Source: Halobacteriales archaeon QS_1_69_70
Lineage (GTDB): Archaea; Halobacteriota; Halobacteria; Halobacteriales; Haloarculaceae
DNA: 64,000 nt
NCBI GenBank assembly: GCA_003021005.1
Contig: PXRI01000012.1
Location: forward strand, 36,732-100,731
Direction of reading: 5' to 3'
Positions 44,746-52,059 of this stretch are shown here, piece after piece; positions within the stretch are counted from its first letter, which is position 1, and every line of letters starts with the position of its first letter. Both the position numbers and the translations under genes were made by a program. The notes beneath the pieces are model-generated. The model saw only the letters and a list, made by a program, of their open reading frames with translations, did no database searches and was not told where the DNA came from.

Positions 44746-44819
44746 GCTCGCTAGGGGATTTGAACCCCTGTCATCGGCTCGAAAGGCCGATATGATTGGC
44801 CGGGCTACACCAAGCGAGC
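44746..44819 (-). tRNA. tRNA-Glu (anticodon TTC)
   Basis: On the minus strand 74 nt fold as a complete cloverleaf. The acceptor arms are GCTCGCT/AGCGAGC, the D-arm lies in TGGTGTAGCCCGGCCAATCA, the anticodon arm is TCGGC-CTTTCGA-GCCGA with anticodon TTC, and the T-arm is AGGGG-TTCAAAT-CCCCT. CCA is not encoded. No intron. A run TTTTTTACC about 30 nt upstream (44847-44855) is the likely promoter box. Confidence 0.97.
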
Positions 44820-44939
44820 AGCACCTTGAACACGGCTACCGCGTGGTAAAAAACCTGCTTTTCCCATCGTCAGCAGAATCCTCCATTGCGCCACGCGCGT
44901 GTGATGGCTCGACAGGTTGGTGACGGCCGCCGGCCCCGG

Positions 44940-45566
44940 TCAGGCGATGTCGCGGCTGGTGTCGATGTCGACCTCGTCGGACAGCTCCAGTTTGATGACG
45001 TCCGACATCGCCTGGCCGCCGCGGAACTTGGGGACAGCCAGGTGGTTCTCGATGCGGTCGCCCTTGACCGTGGTGTCGAGCAGGAACACGATGTCGGCCA
45101 TGTGCTCCGTTGTGTCCCGCAACGGCGGGACGGTATTGCCGTCCAGGCAGTGCAGCACCGCGAGACTCCCGGTGTTGGAGATCTGGTTCTGGAGCCCGTT
45201 CAGGAAGTTCCGGTAGCGGCTCGGCTCCTGTCTCTCGAGGACGTCGACGGGGTCGAGGATGAGATTCGAGTCCTCCGGGAGCGTCGAGATGAGTTTCGCG
45301 GCGTCGTCCAGCGGCGCCTCGCCCCCGACGTCCCGGACCGAGGGGTCGCCGGTCCGGGTCTCGGCGCTCTCGATGCTGGTCGAGACGAAATCGCCGGTCC
45401 GGTCGACGGAGATATACAGCGTCCCGCGGGTCGCCGTGAGTTCGTAGAGGAACAGCTCCGCCTGGCTGGCGGGCTGGGCGACGAGGGCGACGATGCTGCC
45501 CGAAGGGATGCCGCCGTCGAGCTTCCGGTCGAGAACGTCGATCCCGGTCCGGAGCCGCTCGCTCAT
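44940..45566 (-). CDS. RecA-superfamily (RAD55/KaiC-like) ATPase relative lacking Walker A
   Basis: 208 residues with the start [27 protein letters not shown] as in RAD55/KaiC-like proteins. The P-loop position then reads [14 protein letters not shown] with no GxxxxGKT, so nucleotide hydrolysis is doubtful. A Walker B-like strand [12 protein letters not shown] and [14 protein letters not shown] follow. Probably a regulatory paralogue. The ATG at 45566 sits 26-31 nt below CTTTAA. It diverges from pyrB, with repeat block 3 inserted between them. Confidence 0.82.
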   Translation of the reverse strand: MSERLRTGIDVLDRKLDGGIPSGSIVALVAQPASQAELFLYELTATRGTLYISVDRTGDFVSTSIESAETRTGDPSVRDVGGEAPLDDAAKLISTLPEDSNLILDPVDVLERQEPSRYRNFLNGLQNQISNTGSLAVLHCLDGNTVPPLRDTTEHMADIVFLLDTTVKGDRIENHLAVPKFRGGQAMSDVIKLELSDEVDIDTSRDIA

Positions 45567-45591
45567 CGGCCGAAGTTCGGGTCGAACGTGG

Positions 45592-45597
45592 TTAAAG
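45592..45597 (-). promoter_or_regulatory. TATA-like box of the RAD55-like gene
   Basis: CTTTAA on the minus strand, 26-31 nt above the ATG at 45566. Read the other way it could once have served pyrB. Confidence 0.45.
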
Positions 45598-45699
45598 GTT
45601 ACTGGCAAGCCGTCGACAGGACGCGTCGTGGTCCTGTGTCCCAGCGACGTTCGGGATGGCGGTGGTCGCCCGTCCGGCGGCGCCGTCCGGCGCGCGCGT

Positions 45700-46049
45700 C
45701 GCGTTCGCTCGCTCGTTCCGAGGGCTCACATCATTCGGCCTCACGGCTTCGCCGCTCGTTCATCCGGCGGCGCCCGCTCCGCTCACGGTTCACTCCGTTC
45801 ACCGTTCGCTCGTTCGGCGGCGCTCCCGCTGGTCGCGCCGCCCGGCTCGCGCCGGCCGGCTCACGGGTCGCTTCGCTCCCCGTTCGCTCATCCGGCGGCG
45901 GGCTCGCTCCGCTCGCCCGCCGCCCGGCTCGCGTGTCGTCGCTCCCGTTGGTCGCGCCTCCCGCTCGCTCGTTCCGAGGCCTCCCTCGTTCACGGCTCGC
46001 TTCGCTCACCGTTCACGCATTCGGAGCCGCTCCCTGCGGTCGCGGCTCC
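45700..46049. repeat. Hairpin-module repeat block 3 (inverted)
   Basis: About 350 nt of the block 1/2 mosaic in opposite orientation: CGCTCGCTCGTTCCGAGG, GTCGTCGCTCCCGTTGGTCG and GGTTCACTCCGTTCACC. It ends with the hairpin GGAGCCGC (46023-46030) and GCGGCTCC (46042-46049), directly followed by the pyrB sequence. No native promoter or start codon for pyrB is left in the last part. Confidence 0.85.
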
Positions 46050-46943
46050 GACCACCTGCTCAGCGCGAAACAGCTCTCGCGGGGCGACCTCGAGACGGTC
46101 CTCGACCGGGCCGCCGAGATCGCCGCCGACCCCGGCGCCGTCGCCGACGCCCACGGCGACCGGCTCCTCGGCCTGTGCTTCTTCGAGCCGAGCACGCGGA
46201 CGAAGATGTCCTTCGACGCCGCGATGAAGCGGCTGGGCGGCGACACCGTCGACATGGGCAGCGTCGAGTCCACGTCGGTCACGAAGGGCGAGAGCCTGGC
46301 GGACACCGTCCGGGTCGTCGCCGGGTACGCCGACGCCCTGGTGCTCCGGCACCCATCCGAGGGCTCGGCGACGCTGGCGAGCGAGTTCGTCGACGTCCCG
46401 GTGCTGAACGGCGGCGACGGCGCGGGCCAACACCCCACCCAGACGCTTCTGGACCTCTACACGATCCGGGAGAACGCCGGCTTCCAGGACCTCACCGTCG
46501 GCATCATGGGCGACCTGAAGTATGGCCGGACGGTGCACTCGCTGTCGCACGCGCTGACGAACGTCGACGCGACCCAGCACTTCGTCAGCCCGGAGAGCCT
46601 CCGGTTGCCGCGGAGCGTCCGGTTCGACCTCCATGAGGCCGGCGCCCAGGTCCGGGAGCACACCGACGTCGACGAGGTGCTGGAGACGCTGGACATCCTC
46701 TACGTGACCCGGATCCAGCGGGAGCGGTTCCCCGACGAGAATGAGTACCGGAAGGTCGCCGGCGAGTACCGGATCGACGCGGGGCTACTGGATGGGGTCG
46801 ACGACGACCTGACGGTGATGCACCCGCTGCCCCGCGTCGACGAGATCGCGCCGGACGTCGACGAGACGACCCACGCGACATACTTCGAACAGGCCCGCAA
46901 CGGCGTGCCCGTGCGCATGGCACTGCTGGATCTGATGCTATGA
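46050..46943 (+). CDS. pyrB: Aspartate carbamoyltransferase catalytic subunit, native start codon missing
   Basis: 298 codons of a complete catalytic chain, from [15 protein letters not shown] through the carbamoyl phosphate loop [39 protein letters not shown] and [15 protein letters not shown]. It makes carbamoyl aspartate in pyrimidine synthesis. Homologues begin with about three more residues (MRH-like), and here those codons are replaced by the end of repeat block 3. The nearest in-frame starts are TTG 45948 and GTG 45933, inside the repeat; they would add 34-39 low-complexity residues. It overlaps pyrI by ATGA. The coding body shows no damage, so the product is probably still made. Confidence 0.9.
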   Translation, partial: DHLLSAKQLSRGDLETVLDRAAEIAADPGAVADAHGDRLLGLCFFEPSTRTKMSFDAAMKRLGGDTVDMGSVESTSVTKGESLADTVRVVAGYADALVLRHPSEGSATLASEFVDVPVLNGGDGAGQHPTQTLLDLYTIRENAGFQDLTVGIMGDLKYGRTVHSLSHALTNVDATQHFVSPESLRLPRSVRFDLHEAGAQVREHTDVDEVLETLDILYVTRIQRERFPDENEYRKVAGEYRIDAGLLDGVDDDLTVMHPLPRVDEIAPDVDETTHATYFEQARNGVPVRMALLDLML

Positions 46944-47401
46944 CAGACCCCGAACTCCGCGTGTCCAAGATCGAAGACGGAACCGTGATCGACCACATCT
47001 CCGGCGGACAGGCCCTCAACGTCCTGGCGATCCTCGGGATCGACGGCAGCGGTGGCGTGGCCGTCTCCGTCGGCATCAACGTCCCCAGCGACCGGCTCGG
47101 CGGCAAGGACATCGTGAAGGTCGAGGGCCGGGAACTCAGCCAGAACGAGGTGGACGTGCTGTCGCTCATCGCGCCGGCCGCGACCATCAACATCATTCGT
47201 GACTTCGAGGTCGCCGAGAAGCACCGCGTTTCCCGCCCGGGCGAGGTCACCGGGGTGCTGTCCTGCCCGAACGCGAACTGCATCACGACCGAGGCGGAAC
47301 CGATCGACTCTCACTTCGAGGTGCTCGGCGAGGGCGTCAGGTGTCGGTACTGCGACACCATCATCCGGGAGTCCATCGCCGACCACATCAGCGTCGCCTG
47401 A
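46940..47401 (+). CDS. pyrI: Aspartate carbamoyltransferase regulatory subunit
   Basis: 153 residues. The N-terminal allosteric domain ([43 protein letters not shown]) binds nucleotide effectors. The C-terminal zinc domain has CPNANCIT and CRYCDTII, which supply the four Cys that hold the contact to the catalytic chain. It is coupled to pyrB by a 4-nt ATGA overlap, so any change to pyrB initiation affects it too. Confidence 0.95.
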   Translation: MTDPELRVSKIEDGTVIDHISGGQALNVLAILGIDGSGGVAVSVGINVPSDRLGGKDIVKVEGRELSQNEVDVLSLIAPAATINIIRDFEVAEKHRVSRPGEVTGVLSCPNANCITTEAEPIDSHFEVLGEGVRCRYCDTIIRESIADHISVA

Positions 47402-47590
47402 CGACATCGGGCGCGATGCCGGGGTGGGGCGACGACACGGCCCACTCGGCGCGACGACGTGTCGGGGGCTCCGTCAGCCAGTTCGTCGGAGTGGGCGCCG
47501 GCAGCGCCCCTGACACCCGGCGCGAGCGAGCCCGCGATGGACCTCCGGGGGAGGCTCGGACTCGAGTGCTTGCAGCCTGGCGGGGGAAAG

Positions 47591-47596
47591 ATTATG
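47591..47596 (+). promoter_or_regulatory. TATA-like box of a very small gene
   Basis: ATTATG about 27-32 nt above the ATG at 47623. The preceding 190 nt after pyrI show no gene. Confidence 0.4.
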
Positions 47597-47622
47597 CCGT
47601 AGGGGAGCCTGATACCATCTGC

Positions 47623-47691
47623 ATGTCGAAGAAAGCACTCGTACTCGTCGTTGTTGCCGCTGCGGTCCTGCTGTACGCGAAGAAGCGGTGA
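47623..47691 (+). CDS. 22-residue single-helix membrane peptide
   Basis: MSKKALVLVVVAAAVLLYA followed by KKR: two Lys, one hydrophobic helix of about 15 residues, and a basic tail. It starts about 30 nt below an ATTATG box and has its own stop. The amino acid pattern (positive ends, uninterrupted hydrophobic core) is unlikely in random GC-rich sequence. Function unknown; similar peptides are easily missed by gene callers. Confidence 0.5.
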   Translation: MSKKALVLVVVAAAVLLYAKKR

Positions 47692-47762
47692 TCGCTACCC
47701 GACGCACCACCGTCCCCGCACCGTTTCGAACCACTTACCCCCCGCCAGGCCGCACGCCGGGT

Positions 47763-48623
47763 ATGTTCGGCGTCGTCACGCGGAACGCGGAGGAGGCGCG
47801 GTGGCCGGAGTTCGACCGCGCCTTCTACGAGGTCAAGGACGTCACCGGCCGGTCCGCCGACCCGATCGACGACGCCGTCAGCATGGTGTCCTGTTTCGGG
47901 GACAACGCCGCCGCCGAGGGGAGCCCCGAGCTGGTCCCCGTGACCCCGGACGGCGCCCGGGCGACCCGGGAGCGCACCCACTTCGACTGGGCGTACGTCT
48001 GTCCGACCCACGACGACTACCGCGCCGGGCTGTTCGAGGTCCTCGAGGACTGCGCCGACGTCAACCCCGACGTGCGGCTCGACGACGTCGGGTTCCCGCG
48101 GCCGGAGTACTGCTACTGCGACCGGTGCAACGAGCGGTTCGAGGCCTGGGTCGAGGCCCGGCACGACGCCGGCGAGGGGCCGCCGCCAGACGACACTGGC
48201 CTCGAGGACCGCTACGCCTGGCGGGCGGAGGTCATTACCGAGTTCGTCGCCGAGGCGGCCGACCGCATCCCCGGGCGGACCGTCATGACGCTGTACCCGG
48301 ACCCCTACGACGGCCACCTCTACGAGCGGGCCGGCATCGACCTCGCCGCGATCGAGCCGTCCGTCGACGAGTTCGTCGTCCCGCTGTACGACACCCACTA
48401 CGGGACGACCTACTGGCTCGAGACCATCGCCAGCGGTTTCCGGGACCGACTGGACACGCCGCTTTCCGTCGAACTGTACGCCGTCCAGGTCGACGTCGAC
48501 GACCTGATCCACGCCGCCGAGGTCACCGCCGAGTACGCCGACGCGGTCCTGTTCGGCTACGACGCCGCGAACGCGAGAGCGGCGCTCCGTCGGATGGCCG
48601 CCGCCGACGGCGTCGAGTGGTGA
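47763..48623 (+). CDS. Conserved haloarchaeal-type protein, possible TIM-barrel hydrolase
   Basis: 286 residues from MFGVVTRNAEEARWPEFDRAF. Features: HFDWAYVCPTHDDYRAGLFEVLEDC, VGFPRPEYCYCDRCNERFEAW (a CxC-x-x-C cluster of a kind seen in some glycoside-hydrolase-like barrels), RTVMTLYPDPYDGHLYERAGIDL, EFVVPLYDTHYGTTYWLET and AVLFGYDAANARAALRRM. Alternating strands and helices suggest a TIM barrel, and the function is not known. Upstream in-frame codons up to 47688 are considered non-coding. Confidence 0.75.
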   Translation: MFGVVTRNAEEARWPEFDRAFYEVKDVTGRSADPIDDAVSMVSCFGDNAAAEGSPELVPVTPDGARATRERTHFDWAYVCPTHDDYRAGLFEVLEDCADVNPDVRLDDVGFPRPEYCYCDRCNERFEAWVEARHDAGEGPPPDDTGLEDRYAWRAEVITEFVAEAADRIPGRTVMTLYPDPYDGHLYERAGIDLAAIEPSVDEFVVPLYDTHYGTTYWLETIASGFRDRLDTPLSVELYAVQVDVDDLIHAAEVTAEYADAVLFGYDAANARAALRRMAAADGVEW

Positions 48624-48944
48624 CGGGGCGACCCCGCCCGCGATTGCGCCTGCGATCCACGCGCTTCCGGTAGGTCCGCCTGAGGTAGGCGCCGTCGTAG
48701 CGGTCCCGGAGCCGGTGGTCGGCGTGCCCGGCCCGCCGGGCCGCCTCTTCGCCAAGGTCCCACAGCCCGTCCGTGGTCGTCACGGCGACGCCATCGGAGC
48801 GGGCGGCCGGCTCTACGCAGGCCGGCCCCGGGTGTCGATCATGCCCGCCGGTGGGCGACCGGCGCGCGAAGACCGTTCGACGGCGACCCGGCCCGTCCGG
48901 TGGCGAAACGACGCGCTTTTTCCCGGCGGCCGAGAACGTTGGCC
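48624..48944. other. Intergenic region with a doubtful minus-strand frame
   Basis: About 320 nt. A minus-strand frame from GTG 48783 reads LGEEAARRAGHADHRLRDRY and then a very basic tail, but it runs 100 nt into the antisense of the preceding gene and has no promoter, so I do not call it. A CTTTTTC box for the next gene lies at its right end. Confidence 0.35.
48916..48922 (+). promoter_or_regulatory. TATA-like box
   Basis: CTTTTTC about 23-29 nt above the ATG at 48945. Confidence 0.4.
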
Positions 48945-49127
48945 ATGGGATTCGAGAAGGGTGATGCCGTTGTCCTCCGCGACGAGCACAGCGACCACGA
49001 CGGCGAGGTCGGCGAGATCTCGCAGGTCTCCGAGACGATGTTCGGCGACAACACCTACATCGTCCAGTTCGACGAGGGCCAGGAGGCCGGCATCCCGGCC
49101 GAGGCACTGGACGCCGCCGAGGAGTAG
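48945..49127 (+). CDS. Small SH3-like beta-barrel protein
   Basis: 60 residues: MGFEKGDAVVLRDEHSDHDGE, VGEISQVSETMFGDNTYIVQF, then DEGQEAGIPAEALDAAEE. The KGDxVxLxxxxxxxxGxVxxI pattern is that of small SH3/KOW-like barrels. No characterised role is known to me. It is followed after 4 nt by an RNA-binding protein gene, so the two may be co-transcribed, which hints at an RNA-related task (inference). Confidence 0.75.
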   Translation: MGFEKGDAVVLRDEHSDHDGEVGEISQVSETMFGDNTYIVQFDEGQEAGIPAEALDAAEE

Positions 49128-49131
49128 CCCG

Positions 49132-49578
49132 GTGAGCGCCGTCCCGTTCCACTACGTCGACCTCCGGGCGTTCAGCTACGCGACGGAGGACGACGAGCGG
49201 GTCGCGGCGGCGCTGCGGACGCTCCTGCCCGACGAAACGGATATCGAACGCCAGGAGACCGAGGGCCACCACGGCGACCGGATCGTCGTCATGTCGAAGC
49301 GGCTCGAGCGCGCCGACGCGGTCAGACACGTCCTCTCGACGCTCGCCGGCATCGAGGATTTCGAGGGGCTGCTCGCGGAGCTGGACGACCGCGTCGACGA
49401 CGACTGTGCCGTCTTCCTCCAGCTCGACAAACAGGAAGCCTTCGACGGCCGGGTCGCGCTCGGCGACGGCCTGCTGGTCCGCGGCAAGGTCGAGGCCTAC
49501 CCCGCCGACCGGGAGCGCGCGATCGAGACCGCCGAGGCCGCCCTCCGGGACCTTCAGGCGGGGACCCTCGGCACCTGA
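49132..49578 (+). CDS. RNA-binding protein, archaeal exosome-associated family (COG1325/DUF54)
   Basis: 148 residues from a GTG. It begins VSAVPFHYVDLRAFSYATEDD and includes ETEGHHGDRIVVMSKRLERAD and ELDDRVDDDCAVFLQLDKQEAFDG, with a GKVEAYPADRERAIETAEAAL ending. These match the archaeal DUF54 family, often noted as exosome-related RNA-binding proteins. GTG 49132 is the only suitable start after the previous stop, 4 nt away. Confidence 0.85.
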   Translation: MSAVPFHYVDLRAFSYATEDDERVAAALRTLLPDETDIERQETEGHHGDRIVVMSKRLERADAVRHVLSTLAGIEDFEGLLAELDDRVDDDCAVFLQLDKQEAFDGRVALGDGLLVRGKVEAYPADRERAIETAEAALRDLQAGTLGT

Positions 49579-49745
49579 CCCCCCGCCGACGGGTAGGGGC
49601 CACCCAAGCGTCCTTCGGAACTCCCCCGTGACACTTGGCATGACTGACAAGCGGACTCCGGCTGCCAGTGTGAGCGGCCTCGGCCACGGGGTGCACTCGG
49701 CCCGACAGAGCAGTCGGGCGGGCCCGGCCGGTCACCGGGCCTCGG

Positions 49746-51041
49746 TCAGTCCTCGCGAAGCCGGTTCACGTGATCGATGCGGGCCTGCAGCAACTCGGCG
49801 GTGCCGATGTCGTGGCGGACGCGGAGTCCCGTCTCGTCGGCGCGCTGTATGGCGTCGGCCGCGACGGCCTCCGCCCCGGTGACGGTGTCCCCGCGGCCGA
49901 CGACGGCGAACGACCGCGAGGTCGTGGTGTAGACGCCGTCCTCGCGGGCGTCGACGCTGGCGCAGAACAAAAGCGCCTCGCCGGCGGACCCGGGGTCGAT
50001 GGTCACCTCCGCGCCCGCCTTCGGGTCCGTCGGGTAACCCTCGGGGACGGCGTACTTGCAGACCGTGGCCCGGTTTTCGAACTCCAGTCCGGGGAGGTCC
50101 TCGCCGTCGCGGGCCGCCCGGAGGATCGAGACGACGTCGGTCTCCAGCACCGGGAGGGTGTTCATCGCCTCGGGGTCGCCGAAGCGGGCGTTGAACTCGA
50201 CGACCTTCGGCCCGTCGGCGGTCAGCATGAACTGGCCGTACAGGATGCCCTTGTAGTCCGGCAGGGCGTCGACGACGGCGTCGAGTATCTCGACGGCCGC
50301 GGTGTAGTCGGCCTCCGTCATGAACGGCAGCTTGAACGTGGCGTCCGAGTACGAGCCCATCCCGCCGGTGTTCGGGCCCTCGTCGCCCTCGTAGGCACGC
50401 TTGTGGTCCTGGACGGCCGGGGTGACGCGGTACTGGCCGTTCGCGACGAACGCCTGGACGGTGAACTCCTCGCCGACCAGCCGCTCCTCTATGACGAACG
50501 CGTCGTGGCCGCTCTCGCGGACGTACTCCGCGCCCTCCGGGGCCGTGACCTGGTCGCCGGTGACCCGGACGCCCTTCCCGCCCGTCAGCCCGCGGGGTTT
50601 GATTGCAAGGTCGCTGTCGGCCTCGCGGACGTGGTCGGCGGCCGCCGCCGGCTCCTCGAAGACCACGTAGTCGGGACACCCCGGGACGTCATTGTCGTCC
50701 ATGAACTCCCGCTGGAACGCCTTGTCCGTCTCGATGCGAGCCTCCTCGGCGTGCGGCCCGAACGCGTAGACGCCGGCCGCGTCGAGCGCGTCGGCGACGC
50801 CGGCCTCCAGGGCCGCCTCTGGCCCGATGACGGCCAGCGTCGCGCCGACGGACCGGGCGTACTCGACGACCGCGTCGACGTCCGTCTCCTCGATCGGCTC
50901 GAAGCCGTCGCTGACCGCGTCGATACCCGGGTTCCGGTTCGAGGCAACCGCATACAGGGTCGCGTCCGGCGACCGCTCGACCGCCCGCGCGATCGCGTGT
51001 TCCCGGCCGCCGCCACCGATCAAAAGGACCGCTTCGGTCAT
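49746..51041 (-). CDS. purD: Phosphoribosylamine-glycine ligase
   Basis: 431 residues. The N-domain is VLLIGGGGREHAIARAV. The ATP-grasp domain has IKPRGLTGGKGVRV, VIEERLVGEEFTVQAFV, DHKRAYEGDEGPNTGGMGSYS and VVEFNARFGDPEAMNTLPVL. The C-terminal domain is complete. It joins phosphoribosylamine with glycine in the second step of purine synthesis. GTTTAGG about 26-32 nt upstream supports the ATG at 51041 over a GTG at 51050. Confidence 0.96.
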   Translation of the reverse strand: MTEAVLLIGGGGREHAIARAVERSPDATLYAVASNRNPGIDAVSDGFEPIEETDVDAVVEYARSVGATLAVIGPEAALEAGVADALDAAGVYAFGPHAEEARIETDKAFQREFMDDNDVPGCPDYVVFEEPAAAADHVREADSDLAIKPRGLTGGKGVRVTGDQVTAPEGAEYVRESGHDAFVIEERLVGEEFTVQAFVANGQYRVTPAVQDHKRAYEGDEGPNTGGMGSYSDATFKLPFMTEADYTAAVEILDAVVDALPDYKGILYGQFMLTADGPKVVEFNARFGDPEAMNTLPVLETDVVSILRAARDGEDLPGLEFENRATVCKYAVPEGYPTDPKAGAEVTIDPGSAGEALLFCASVDAREDGVYTTTSRSFAVVGRGDTVTGAEAVAADAIQRADETGLRVRHDIGTAELLQARIDHVNRLRED

Positions 51042-51107
51042 ACGCGACACCGGGTCGCAGGAGCGCCTAAACGTTGCCCTTCACAGGAGCCGCACCCTCG
51101 ACCGCGG

Positions 51108-51893
51108 TCACAATTGCTGGACCCGCTTGTAGCCGCCGCCGACGCTCCAGGCCAGCTCGTGGCCACCCCCGTCGTCGAGTTCGCAGACGCCGTTGACGGA
51201 CTGGACGCCGTCGACCTCGCCGGTCCACTCGACGACGTAGTAGCCGCCCTCGCCGGTCCGGTCGCCGGTCCCGACGTCGGTGGTCGCCTCCGCGAGCGGG
51301 AACCGCCGGACGGTCTCGCCGGTCAGGTCGACCGTGGCCGTCTCCTCCGCCGGGCTGACGTCGCCCGTCTCCGCCACGGCGCCGCTCCGCAGGGAGACGC
51401 CAGCCGAGAGGACCGTCGCCGGCGCGTCGCCGGCGTACGTCTCGTCGCGCACGTCGACCGCGGCCCACAGCCAGTACCGGACGCCGCCGCCGTCGAGGGC
51501 GTACCGCGAGACCGCGGCGTCGACGACCGGGAACGCGGTGGCGTTGCGGTCGACGTCGTCGGGCCGCAGCGTGGGCTCGGCGCCGCCGGGCTGCCCGGAG
51601 GACTCACGAACGACCGGGAGCCGCTGGACGTGGGCCGTCTCGAAGGTCCCGGCCGGGGCCCCGCCCAGGCCCCGGACGCCGCTGTCGCCGTACTCGGTCT
51701 CCATCTCGTCGACGTAGGCGTCGAAGGCCGCCCCGTCGAGGGCGCCGCCGGTCGCCGTCGTGAGTGCCCACGTCGTCGAGGACTCGACGTTCGTCTCCCG
51801 GCGCGTCACGCGCCGTTCGACGCAGCCGGCGACGGTGCCGCCGGCGACCAGCCCCCCGCCGGCGCGGAGGGCGGCCCTGCGAGAGAGCTTCAT
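51108..51893 (-). CDS. Tat lipoprotein, function unknown
   Basis: 261 residues with MKLSRRAALRAGGGLVAGG followed by TVAGC, a twin-arginine signal with lipobox Cys. The mature part has ESSTTWALTTATGGALDGAAF, RYWLWAAVDVRDETYAGDAPA, and ends GYKRVQQL. No known domain recognised. The ATG at 51893 lies about 25 nt below an AGATATTT stretch. Confidence 0.8.
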   Translation of the reverse strand: MKLSRRAALRAGGGLVAGGTVAGCVERRVTRRETNVESSTTWALTTATGGALDGAAFDAYVDEMETEYGDSGVRGLGGAPAGTFETAHVQRLPVVRESSGQPGGAEPTLRPDDVDRNATAFPVVDAAVSRYALDGGGVRYWLWAAVDVRDETYAGDAPATVLSAGVSLRSGAVAETGDVSPAEETATVDLTGETVRRFPLAEATTDVGTGDRTGEGGYYVVEWTGEVDGVQSVNGVCELDDGGGHELAWSVGGGYKRVQQL

Positions 51894-52059
51894 ACCGCGT
51901 CTCACTTGCGGGCCCCTGAAATATCTCGCTATCCCGCGGCGTTCCGGCCCAGGCCCGGCCGTCCACCGACCGACCGCCACGCACGGCGCCGTCCGGCTCG
52001 ACACCCCGACCCGCCCGGGCGTGCCGCCGGTTTTTGAGCCCTCGCCCCGTACCCCCCGC

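Noticed and set aside
48523..48783. Basic minus-strand frame with LGEEAARRAGHADHRL
   Set aside because: Overlaps 100 nt of the preceding gene in antisense, begins with GTG and has no promoter box; kept only as a note.
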